Of a stretch of DNA of 64,000 bases, positions 31,041 through 40,905 are shown one piece after another. Made by a program: the position numbers and the translations under genes. The DNA is taken from positions 1,173,219 to 1,237,218 of the forward strand of contig NW_015971539.1 of assembly GCF_000182565.1 (NCBI RefSeq), given 5' to 3'. Each line of letters starts with the position of its first letter. Positions within the stretch are counted from its first letter, which is position 1. This stretch comes from Spizellomyces punctatus DAOM BR117 (lineage: Eukaryota > Chytridiomycota > Chytridiomycetes > Spizellomycetales > Spizellomycetaceae). The notes below the pieces were generated by a model that did no database searches, was not told where the DNA came from, and saw only the letters and a list, made by a program, of their open reading frames with translations.

Positions 31041-32769
31041 TTAATTCCCAGTACCTCCACCGTTTGCATTCCCGTTTCCATTTGCATTTCCATTTCCATT
31101 GGTATTCCCATTGCCAGCAGTCAAAACTCTCTTTACAGCCCCCTCAACAGTCTCACCCTTATCCACAAAAAATAATTTCGCTAATCCACTCCCAATTTTT
31201 GCACAACGTCCCAAATTCAGAGCTCGCAACTCCTTCCATCCCAGGCACACATTGACAACTTCCTCTGTTACCCATTCGCATCCCCGCAAATCAATACTCA
31301 CAATCCGGGGACACACTTTGACGAGACGCTCGAGTGCCGTTGTCGGTGTGATTGGAATTCGGGTTAGGTATGGTTGAGGCGTGTATTGAACGGTGGACAG
31401 GTATTCATTTGTCTCCTTTATCAGCGTGTCGGGGAGGATAGGACAGTTGGAGAGAGACACGTGAAGGAGGTTTGGACAGTTTATAGCGAGGGATATTAAG
31501 GATGACGATTGTATTTGCAGTCGGGGAGACTTTTTTATGTCTTTTGCCGGGGTGCTGGGTATTGTGTCGGTTTGGTGAACCCGTAGGTGATGGAGGATAT
31601 GGGGTGGAATTGGTGGATTATGTCCAGGTTGGAAGGCGAGGGTGGAGCCGGGATGGTGGAGATGATGTACAAGAGGGTGTTGATGCACGGCGGTAGGAGG
31701 CTGGTTTAAATAGTTCCAGACAACCGTGTGGTGAGGTGGTGCGGCCGTAGGTGGCTCTGGTGGGACCGTCGTAATTCCTTGTCCATCAGCACTCCCCCCC
31801 ACATGACTCTCCGCATACCCCCACTGGCTACCATTCACCAACATGGTAACTGGCGGTAAAATCGTCGACAGAATATCAGGTTCGTTATCTTCAGAAACAA
31901 TACTATATCCATCATCTTCTACGCCGATCTGGTTGTTGTTTCCAGCTTCCCCTGTCTGAACAATCAGCTCAATGGTGCTCGTAGCCGCCGAGGAATAAAT
32001 TGGAACGACGCGAGACGACCGCGCATTGCTGTTACTGGAATTAGATTTTGTTTCTGGTGAGGATAAATCAATCATCTGGAAAAGCAGCAAGTGTCAACAT
32101 CATATCGCGCATGAGTATACATACAACATAATTGGAAATATAGGGCACTACAGCCGATAGTTACATACCTGAACAAATGTTCCCAGCGGACGAGTATTCT
32201 GATGGCGAATCAACGTTTGAATAAATTGTGCCCAGTTGAAGGTGGACTTGAATTTGGGATATCTAATGCAGGAAGGAAACCATATTTAACACCAGGTTAA
32301 CATTCTGTTCATCTGCAAACAGGGAAAGTCCTTCCCAACTTGCCTGTATAATAAAGGCGTCGCGCAAATGTTGAATGCGCGACAAACAAGCGCAATTCGT
32401 GCCAGGGTGGACTGATCGTGAATGTCTGTGTCAAAAGTCAAAGAGCGTATGAGCCACCCTTCATAACCTACACCACCCCTTTCGCCCTCTACTTTTCTTG
32501 AACACATGCGGAAACTCACAATAAAAGACCATCGAAATCAGTTCATGTGGCAGAGCAGCCACAGGACTCTCAGCCATTCTCTTCAGCTTGGCCTGTGCAG
32601 ACTCTCTTTCTCGGTCGCAAAGCTCCTTCAATAACGGTCTCTCGACGTGCACATGGCCCGGCACGGAATCAATCACTGTCACTTTCTGCTCGCAAACTGT
32701 CAGCATTTTCTTGCTTGGCGAGCAGGGGCGGATGACCTCTTCGGAGGGACGTTTTTTGGGTGTGTGCAT
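31041..32769 (-). CDS. F-box protein with leucine-rich repeats
   Basis: The N-terminus (MHTPKKRPSEEVIRPCSPSK) leads to an F-box, VAALPHELISMVFY plus, across an intron, IHDQSTLARIALVCRAFNIC and ATPLLYR. F-boxes bind Skp1 in SCF ubiquitin ligases. The next exon gives YPKFKSTFNWAQFIQTLIRH, then a long disordered, His/Pro-rich insert (PGHNPPIPPHILHHL). AMN1-type leucine-rich repeats follow: LAINCPNLLHVSLSNCPILP, CPRIVSIDLRGCEWVTEEVV and ELRALNLGRCAKIGSGL. The tail is a run of Asn-Gly pairs. The intron after TTATACAG appears to use a GC donor (GCAAGT). An in-frame ATG at 32838 would lengthen the start. The substrate is unknown. Confidence 0.82.
31050..31113 (-). repeat. Hexanucleotide-like repeat encoding an Asn-Gly tail
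   Basis: Repeats of the type AATGGAAATGGAAATGCAAAC on the minus strand encode alternating Asn and Gly at the very C-terminus of the F-box protein. Confidence 0.8.
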
Positions 32770-33239
32770 GTGATGTCTGAGTGGCCCAATCTCCGTCGTT
32801 GGAGGCAAGTAGAAAAGTGTTGCAAAATGGGTTTTCAAGGTGACTTGTCCTCCACCGATCGTGGAGGTTGGTGAAGTGGTCTCTGCGCACTTTCAACTTC
32901 CTTTGTAAATAGCAGCCTCTGAGCACGTGTACGGCCAAGGATGGCACAGTCATGGATACTATTGAAGGTCTTTTCTGCTCTTCCTTTTTGTTTTTATTTT
33001 TAAAGGCCTATAACGAAAGCCTACATGCTTCCATCAGAATACCCCACAGTTCAACTCTCCACATCGTTTAATCCCAAAAGACTTGCAGTTGTAAATAATT
33101 GTATTGGACATGACTCAGGACACCAGCTCAGAGCACATCAACGCTTCTCTATCCGATATAATACTCGTTTCTCGACGACAGGACAACACACTAATATATA
33201 CAAGAAATCACCAAAAGTAAGATGTGGGGTCCGTACATT
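32770..33239. other. Intergenic region
   Basis: Between the start of the F-box gene and the stop of the bZIP gene, both on the minus strand. It should hold the F-box promoter. Nothing else recognised. Confidence 0.4.
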
Positions 33240-34165
33240 TTACTTCATGCAAGGAAAACGTTCAAAAAGGTCTGGAGGAACCGTCCAATCGGCGGGGTCC
33301 CACGGATTGCCGTGACAAACCGCTCGCCGCACTAATTCATCACACAAGGCAGCAAGATCAATGTGTCGACCGTATTTGAGGATTTTCTCGCGAAGAACGA
33401 AACAAGGCATAGTCTCGGCACAGTTTTCAACGGCTGCAGGTGGCTCTAAGGTGGTAGAGAAGGGGTTCTTTGCAGGAGGGCAGCAGCTTTTGATGGGAGG
33501 GCAAGGATCGGGTGTGGGGAGGTGAGATATATGGGCGGTAATGACCGAAGACTCCTCAGCATTGGGTGTTTTGGGATTATCGTCCCATTCTGATTGAATC
33601 GCCGGAAGGAATGTATCCTCGCCTCCCTCTTGAAAGCTTTCGTCCTCTGTATCATCTTCAGTCTGTGTTACGTCCATTGGAACTGGAGAGTAAGTCTTTA
33701 CATTTGCTGGCTCAGCAAATACTTTCTCTTGACGAATGACTGGGCGAGCCTGTAACTCCGCTAATGCCTTTGCCGCAATCATCACGGCGTCGTGCGAGTG
33801 AGCATCCGCCATCTCCTGCGCAACCTCAGGAAGCCACGAGCTAAAGGTAAGAGCCAGAAGCTGTTGTAGCTGCCGGTTCTCTTGACGCAATTGCGCCCGT
33901 TCCTGACCAAGAGACGAGACCTGAGAGCGGAGAGAACGTAATTCGTTCTGGAGCTCAAAGGCCTGCTGTGCGCGTCGCTCTACATGAAGGAAAGCATGAA
34001 TTTCGCGCACATGGTGGAAACCAAACCGAAAAACACGCTACCTCGCAATGCCTTTTGAGCCTGCCTGTTCTTCTCTTTCCTATGCGCAACCATGTCCGTT
34101 ATGAAGGGATTCGGCTTGGCACCTGGCTTCTTGCGCATTGGCCCAACAGAGTCCATATTGGTCAT
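33240..34165 (-). CDS. bZIP transcription factor, Yap/AP-1-like
   Basis: Two exons. The first, MTNMDSVGPMRKKPGAKPNP and on, ends in the basic region HRKEKNRQAQKALR. The second continues ERRAQQAFELQNELRSLRSQ into a leucine-zipper-like coiled coil (LGQERAQLRQENRQLQQLL). The intron splits the basic region at Arg-Glu-Arg. The NRQAQKALRER core is of the fungal Yap/AP-1 type (NxxAQxxFR), with Leu replacing the usual Phe. The C-terminal half is acidic with several cysteines (PPIKSCCPPAKNPF, VENCAETMPCFVLREKI, RRAVCHGNPW). Cysteine clusters in Yap1-type factors sense oxidants, so redox control is possible but not shown. Confidence 0.85.
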
Positions 34166-34543
34166 TCGCAAAGACGAAGAGGCGACTGTCCGTCGTTGGC
34201 GCAAGAAGAAAAAAAAAACAAGCTCAAAGGAAGAGCGAGAGCAAAAAGGAACGAGACACCTCTCCCAACACACGTCGCCAAATTTCTTCAAGCAAGGGAT
34301 TAGTGTATTGGTTAATACACCAATGTGGATTGAACCACTGGACTGGCGACAACCAGCCCGGAAAAGCTAACTAGCTAACGAACTCCTTACAAGTAACAAA
34401 CTACTACTAGGCCCAATTACACATGCAATACATTACGGTTGTTCTAACCGGGTAACTAGCGCCCACCACCACGAGAGAAATCCTACTCGCCCTTTGATTC
34501 CGAAATTCTTGGAGGATGTTTCAGATACCAAGGTAGATCAGAA

Positions 34544-34683
34544 TTAGACTGGGAATATGCGCGTGGGAAAAATCATCAAGATATACCTGCGATCATAGCG
34601 ATATAGTAGTAGCAGCATTTGCAAGGGGTTATGTTGTATTTGTCGGGCGGACGAGGTCCTCGGCACCAGAGCAGGATTCTCAT
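34544..34683 (-). CDS. Small cysteine-rich protein, family copy A
   Basis: The ATG at 34683 opens MRILLWCRGPRPPDKYNITP followed by CKCCYYYIAMIA. A donor GTATAT and an acceptor CCCAG would remove 38 nt, after which the frame stops at 34544, giving about 33 residues. The phrase WCRGPRPPD and the later YYY are shared with copy B at 51.6 kb. A TATATAAA box lies about 80 bp upstream. The family is not known to me. It may instead be a non-coding RNA gene, since coding conservation covers only a short stretch. Copy A looks shortened compared with copy B. Confidence 0.4.
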
Positions 34684-34762
34684 GATGGACTTGAGAGTTG
34701 AGTGCTGGCAGATGCTTGCGAGTCGAGGGTAAAGAAACAAGAGGGAAGAAGAAGAGGGGGGG

Positions 34763-34770
34763 TTTATATA
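34763..34770 (-). promoter_or_regulatory. TATA box, copy A
   Basis: TATATAAA on the minus strand, about 80 bp upstream of the copy A start codon. The purine-rich block just downstream is shared with copy B. Confidence 0.55.
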
Positions 34771-35171
34771 GAAAAAAGAGCAGATATATTGAGTCATGCA
34801 TGTATGCAGGTGGCAACTGCAGAATATTCCTCTCATAGATGGCCGCAAAGGGATAGTAATTGCCAATCATTCATTGCAGGTATTGGACCCGTTTTTTGTT
34901 TATCTTCGTGAGGATGATGTCACAATAAATGTGGTTAATTCAACCTGGCTGCAATGCTTGCTGATGTGGGAGGGATTATGTTGCACTGAAGATGTTTGAT
35001 TGGTTGAATTTGGCAAGCATATCACGTGTATTAGGTAATCACTCGGCGACGCTCGGCCTCTGGTTGCTAGGTTACTCACGTGATACCCTGTCGTGGCTGC
35101 TGTTGAAGGTCCTTCTCCGAGGTGGAAATTGGGCAATCGTTTTCCTCATCCATCACCCACATCCGCTAGCA

Positions 35172-35619
35172 ATGTCTGACGACTGGAACCCCTCTGAAGA
35201 CCCCAAGCCCCAGATTGAAGCCGGTATGTCATTTGTGCTTGTTTTGCGCAGGTGATTAGATTGTAGCATATTCACTCAATGCTAAATCTCGTCCGTTTTG
35301 GCAGACTGTGCTGAGGGTCACCATTGCCACAGCCTAAAGGCAAAACTCGACGCGTGTACTGCACGAGTGGAAGGCGGGGATGCTGGAGAAGAGACCTGCG
35401 TTGAAGAGTTCTTTGACTTGATGGTAAGCCTCCATTTCCAGCCCCTACTACAGTGTCGTGTTTGACATGTGTTCCTTTCTCTTGTGTAGGAGTGCGTCAA
35501 CCACTGCGTAAGTCTGAAGATCATGGCAATCCCCTTCATAGTCAGATTTGACTGGTATCTAACTTGAGAAATTTGGAAACTTTTAGGCTGCGGACAAACT
35601 CTTTGCAAAGATGAAGTAG
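35172..35619 (+). CDS. QCR6: Cytochrome bc1 complex subunit 6 (hinge protein)
   Basis: Qcr6/UQCRH is the acidic hinge subunit of respiratory complex III, in the intermembrane space next to cytochrome c1. Four exons give about 73 residues: MSDDWNPSEDPKPQIEA, then DCAEGHHCHSLKAKLDACTA, EETCVEEFFDLM, ECVNHC and AADKLFAKMK with TAG at 35619. The cysteines in LDACTARV, EETCVEEF and ECVNHC correspond to the helical-hairpin disulfides of the family, and the end matches the usual HKLFNNLK. The third exon is only 18 nt. It is far shorter than yeast Qcr6 because the long acidic N-terminal arm is missing. Confidence 0.92.
35490..35507 (+). other. 18-nt microexon in QCR6
   Basis: GAGTGCGTCAACCACTGC is flanked by TTGTGTAG and GTAAGT. 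It encodes Glu-Cys-Val-Asn-His-Cys and carries two of the conserved cysteines. Skipping it would keep frame but remove a disulfide pair. Confidence 0.88.
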
Positions 35620-36477
35620 AGGAACAGTTGGCGAAGGGGAATGTTGCGGGTAGACTAATATATATCGATTTAATCCTGCGAATGGATCTGGTTGCGATTC
35701 TCCGTGGACTTTTGGATGATGAATTTTTGTGGGCCTTTTTTTTGCCTGTTGAGATGCCCCTCTGATGTGACATGGGTTCGGACGGCAAGATGATGCACCT
35801 CTTCCTTGAACCGGTTTCGTGAGGAAAAGTCGAAGCCGAGCACTAATGCATGAATACCACATGGCACAACTAAACAGTATGCAGCTCCATAACACGGTGA
35901 AGCAACCCCATATGCAGATTACAGGGAGCGTAAAGACATATGAAAGTGCAAAACGGGGTTTCCCTCGCCATTTGCATTCATGTAAAGGACCCATCTTCTG
36001 ATGTTCGGGTTCCATGAGCCCAAGTTCTCCTTGTGCTGGAGACATCTCACCTTTCTTTTACATTTTCATCTGCCATTTAACTTCGTGATGCTTTATAAAA
36101 TTCAATGTTCTGAATGCCTTAATGGCACCCAGGTTACTACCAGAAGTTAATGGAAACCATCTTGTGCTCACAGATTTCATAAGTTACTTTTGTGTATATC
36201 CAGTGGCTCTGCAACAGCAAAAGTAGGTCCAACTCTGGTGCTATCGCTTTACTTTTTGTCGGGCAGCTGCTCCATGCTGCGACACTCGACAGAGCCAACC
36301 TGACGTTCCTTACGCGTCACCAGGCGGAACGTCGGACCACCCAAATGGCCGACTTTGATATCCCAACCTGTTTGTCAGCGTTCGATTTTCGAAAACACTT
36401 TTGATCGACTGAATAGTTTTATTCATATAATCGACGAACAGACGAACAGATCTGTGGTCAAGCGACAAGCAAGGATT
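35620..36477. other. Intergenic region
   Basis: Between QCR6 and the quinone oxidoreductase gene, both on the plus strand. Only short chance frames are seen; the right part should hold the promoter of the next gene. Confidence 0.4.
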
Positions 36478-38264
36478 ATGACGGGGACTATGCGAGCAGT
36501 AGTTGTCAAAAAGCCAGGTGGGGTTCACAGTTGCTTATTTATCTGATAGTGGCATTATTGAAAACGGGCGAAACAAAAGGCAATGCATCCGGGCTGGCGA
36601 TCGATACCGTTCCCAAACCGAGTCCAAAGGACGATGAGCTACTAGTGAAGGTAACAAACCTATCCATCCATTACAAAAAGGAGGTTCTGACTAATCAAAG
36701 TGAACCCAATATGATAGATCCACTCTTTTGCTTTGAACAGAATGGACATTCTCCAGCGGGACCAGCATTACCCCGTTCCAAAGGGGGCGTCTGATATCCT
36801 CGGGGTGGAATTTGCGGGTGTTGTGGAGGAAGTTGGTCCAAAGGGTATGCCGACGATCGCTCGATTTATAGATTGTGGATCTAATCTGACTTGTTTGGTC
36901 AGTGGAGAGGTACAAGAAGGGGGATAGGGTTTTTGGACTCGTCTATGGGGGTGCCTACGCAGAGGTTGGTTGATGTCAACAAAGTTGAATAATGGTATTC
37001 AGGAAAAGTTGACGTGCGATTCAGTATGTGACAATTTCGGAACACATGGCAATGTCCATTCCGGAACAGTTTACCTTTCAACAAGCGACTGCCATTCCTG
37101 AGGTATGCAAAACACTTGTTTGTTTGTGCTCCACACATGATGCTGATCTAGTCCTTGGACAAAGGTTTGGTTCACGGCATATCAGGCTTTGTTTCTGATC
37201 AACGATCTCAAAGAAGGTACGCCTATGACAAAGGTAGATTTACGCAAACTGCCAAGACAGCTTATTTGTAAAACAGGCGAGGATGTCCTCATCCATGCTG
37301 GAGCCAGTGGTGTGGGGTTATCTGCTATTCAACTTGCCAAAAAGGCCAAGGCGTACGTCCGTTTTGTTTGTCATGAATCGTTATATACCATTCCTCATAA
37401 TTCTTTGTTTGCACCAAAAGAAAACACATCATTGTAACAGCCGGACACGAAGACAAGCTCGCATTCTGCAAATCCCTCGGAGCAACCGACGGTGTCAATT
37501 ACAAAAAAGAAGACTTTCAACAAAAGGTGCGGACTTGACAAATGACTTTTTAGACATGCTCAATGTCAACCCACTGCTGTGATAAACAAAAAGGTGCAAG
37601 AAATCACAAACGGAAAGGGTGTCAATGCCATTGTAGACTTTATCGGAGCGGGGTACTGGGATAAAAACCTGGCTTCTTTGGCAGTGGATGGGCGTATGGT
37701 CCTCTTGGCTTTCTTGCAAGGTAAAGTATTTGCTGATCAGTATTTTATAGAGCGTCAAAGCCTGAGCCATTTGACCTATATAGGCGCTGTCCTCGAAAAG
37801 TCCAATATGGCACCTATCCTTCTCAAACGACTCAAGGTATGACTCGTGTGTTTCCATTCGACCAGACTACAAACACTAAGATTGGCCCGACAGATTCAAG
37901 GATCCACGCTTCGCTCCCGTTCACTAGAATACCAAATCGCTCTGCGAAACCATATTGAAAAAGAGGTCCTACCGGGCCTTGTCGATGGAAGTTTGAAATT
38001 GATTATTGATAAGGAATTTGGATGGGAGGACATTGCTGAGGCTCATAGGTGGGTAAATAGTGGTTTTACGCAAGTGAATTGTCACCAATTTGGGGATTGA
38101 ATCGCTCTGATTGGACTTTCCTTTGTTTTTCGGGACAGGTACATGGAAAGTAATCAGAGTATGGGTACGTTATGGTCTTATTCGCATCACACAGTTTCTC
38201 TCCAGCCAAACTCACTTTCTGATCCGGCGCCTCAGGGAAAATCGTTGTAAATGTCACCAAGTGA
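36478..38264 (+). CDS. PIG3/TP53I3-like NADPH quinone oxidoreductase
   Basis: A zinc-free medium-chain dehydrogenase/reductase of the quinone oxidoreductase class, closest in motifs to human TP53I3 (PIG3). Its exons read MRAVVVKKPG, LAIDTVPKPSPKDDELLVK, RMDILQRDQHYPVPKGASDI, LGVEFAGVVEEVGPKG, ATAIPEVWFTAYQALFLI, the nucleotide-binding GEDVLIHAGASGVGLSAIQL, GATDGVNYKKEDFQQK and GKGVNAIVDFIGAGYWDKNL, and it ends SMGKIVVNVTK with TGA at 38264. About nine exons. The enzyme reduces quinones with NADPH and often serves in oxidative stress. The join around 36650-36740 is uncertain. Starts at 36478 and 36490 are both possible. Confidence 0.9.
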
Positions 38265-38573
38265 GGGCATTTTATGCACTGATATCATAAATCTGCTAGG
38301 CAGATAGTTAGGATCTTGCAGTGTTAGGCAGCATTTACCAGCCAACAGAGTATATATACGAGGCTTGGACAAAAAAGCAGAAAACAAGAAACTAAACACA
38401 ACTTGGTAGATCAAAGAACAATATATACATCAGACCAGAATGCAATCGATACATGGCGTCCCATTCCCATTTGCATTGCACTCCAAATTATGCAAAAGAC
38501 ATCATTCGCCTTCAGATTACTTATGCAGAACCCGCTGGTATACCCAATAACATACGCCACCTGCATCTCCACC
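38265..38573. other. Convergent intergenic region
   Basis: About 310 bp between two 3' ends. No feature recognised. Confidence 0.4.
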
Positions 38574-39903
38574 TCACAATATGGGAACATTGATCCGGGT
38601 AGATCCATTCGTTGACGCCGAGCGCTCAGATGCGCGCATAGGATAAGAGGGTTGTCTGTTAGAACCCATAGGTTGAGCGTATTCTCTAGACGCCTGCAGT
38701 GGATGCGGTTGCTGAGGCTGCGAAGGTACACCGCGTTCGGAAGGACTATAATGCATCGAGACACCAGAGTCTCGCGGCTGCCGGGTTCCGGCGAATGCCT
38801 CTGGCGTCGCATGGTGTAGATGTGGGTCAGATACAGGACAAGACGCGCTTCTCGGAAGATTCAAGTGTGAAGCATTGTGCGCTGTTTCCCAGAATTCATG
38901 CATCGAGGGAATGGTGCTATAGCTCCTAAACACACCGATCCTATCAAAGAAGGGGTCAGAGAAAGGATCGCGGCGAGATGGATCTTGGGAAACTGAAGGA
39001 CGCTGGCGAGTAATGCGTGCCCGTCCAGTCGGAATATCGGCAAAAGGATGACCCAAGAAACCCTGCAAAAATGGGTCCAGATGCTGAAAGCCGGGGTTAG
39101 GCCGACGTGTGCGGCTATGGGCTCGGAAATCTTCAAATGGATCATGACCTGGGGTAATGATAGCCGCGATCCATGGTCAATTCCCTGTCAAGCAGCGCAA
39201 CCAAAAGCATGGTAAACGGCACATACTGAAAAGCTGTTCCATGACGGAAAATAGCGAAGTGTTTCCAAAGAAGGCTTCAAATACATGGAAAGGATCGACC
39301 GGATGTCCTCTCGGGTGTGCTGAAAGAATATAATGAAAAATCAGTACACAGGAGTCGTTAATACAGTGAACCGCAACACCACTTCACCGGATGGGACTGA
39401 CGGATTCTCTGGGATATCCTTGGCTTGAGCACCTGAAGTAACACGCATGTGGTTAAGCACCTTTCACAAAATGGTTCTCTGAAAATGTCTAGGTCCTACC
39501 CGTGCGATCGTAGTACGCTCTCTTTTGATCTTGATTATCAAGCCAAATTAGAATCAACGATCTATCATGCTCTTCCACCGAAACTTGTTCATTCACTCCG
39601 TACCATCGCTCAACACTTCATATGCCTCAGCTACAAGCCGAAACCGCATTTGAGCTTCCTCAGCATTTTCCAAATTTTTATCGCTGAACATCAAAGGAAT
39701 CGGTATGAGGGCGCAAGTTGATATTCGCACTTCGAGTCAGACTTACGGGTGCCATTTAAGCGCTTCCTTTTTGTAACTACACATCAATACTACATTAGTA
39801 CGTCAATTCATGGCAGGAAGAACCAACCCACTTACGCTTTTTTGATATCTTCTGCGGTGCAGCACTGTTCCAGACCAAGTATATCGTAATACTCTGTTGC
39901 CAT
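38574..39903 (-). CDS. DnaJ/HSP40 co-chaperone, DNAJB2/B6-like
   Basis: A J-domain starts the protein: MATEYYDILGLEQCCTAEDI then KKA, YKKEALKWHP and DKNLENAEEAQMRFRLVAEA followed by YEVLSD. The HPD tripeptide that stimulates Hsp70 ATPase is split by an intron between Pro and Asp. Later exons give QKRAYYDRTG, a glycine/phenylalanine-type segment HPVDPFHVFEAFFGNTSLFS and a long Ser/Pro/Arg-rich tail (RARITRQRPSVSQDPSRRDP) ending STRINVPIL with TGA at 38574. There is no zinc-finger domain, so it is a class B J-protein. J-domain position and the FFG segment resemble DNAJB2/B6. The client proteins are unknown. Confidence 0.88.
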
Positions 39904-40905
39904 ATTGACGCGACGGTGACCGAGATCACAGATGAATGCGTTCAGCAAATCTCTTCACCGTAAAACAAGTAGACAAGTTCGACAGGTAAAGTTGCGGCAA
40001 TCTGCAGTCGCCACAGATGGCGAATAAAACCTCCGTGGGGAAAACGAAGGAATGGCTGCGTAGGAAAGGGCGTGTTACGTGAAGTTGATGGCACAGCTGT
40101 TCATGATTATGTCAGCAGAAACTGCCAGAACTGCGCTTTCGAACATTCCTTTTTGATAACCAGTTGACATGGTCTACCATGTGCAACAAGCAGATGTCAT
40201 GACATGGTATCAGAGGCAGATACACACAAGTGGTACTCTGATACGCAGTCCGTGAGTGCTTTGAGAAGGCGACGTCTACTGAAATGGAGTAGACTGTAAC
40301 GCCTAGCTGCATGCCCACCGTTGAGGTCCAATGCATGGGCTGTTCTTTAGTGCACTACGTTTCTTTCTTGGAATTGACATGCTCATGCGTTCATGCTTTC
40401 TACTCGTTTCTGGCTCAGCGTTACGATTTAATGAACTAAAACTTTAACAATTCTCTGTAACATTGTGCGTAAATACATTGCGACCCTCTTGAAGGCTGCC
40501 ACGAATGACGATGACTCAGAGGGTTTGGGATCGCGCTTCCGTCATCCGGAATTCCCGCTGCCGACCAGCAAAACGGCATTTGTCAAGTTTCCAATTCCAC
40601 ATCTTTTAAAAAGAGCGACTTGCAAAGGTCACTTTTATAACCTCATCTCCATTCTCCACTCTCATACCATCGCAACGTTGCATCGCCACGCCCAACGCAT
40701 AGCCGCTTGGAGGCGATCCTTCGAGCACAAGCACCGAGACACTGCTTCTCAGCTCTCTGCTGCTATAGACAACTTTCGACGAGCATTACCTAAAGGTGCT
40801 GACCCTCGAATTTGCAACGCTCAGAAAGCCCGTACTCTCAGAGTCCCGTTCTTTACTCCACAACGACTTGCCTCATTACGGCGGCGCATTGTTCGACAGT
40901 CCACA
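39904..40905. other. Intergenic region with a long open frame
   Basis: The left half is non-coding. From about 40465 a plus-strand frame is open and in phase with the hydrolase that starts at 40906, but has no ATG. It could be translated from an unseen upstream exon, adding an Arg-rich N-terminus. Confidence 0.4.

Larger units (their letters stand above)
34320..34780 (-). repeat. Small-gene family unit, copy A
   Basis: The whole unit (promoter, coding start, 3' region) is related to 51235-51800. Shared plus-strand blocks are GCGACAAC(C/T)(A/G)G..CGGAAAAGCTAA, CTACTACTAGG, GCAATACRTWACGGTTG, CCCACCACCAC, TCGGGCGG(A/T)CGAGGTCCTC and GGTAAAGARRMAAGAGGGAA. The limits are where similarity fades by eye. 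Confidence 0.7.

Noticed and set aside
34311-34470. Possible tRNA or small structured RNA suggested by GGTTGTTCTAACC and CCCACCACCAC
   Set aside because: No A-box/B-box pair and no cloverleaf. The sequence is better explained as the 3' part of the repeated small-gene unit.
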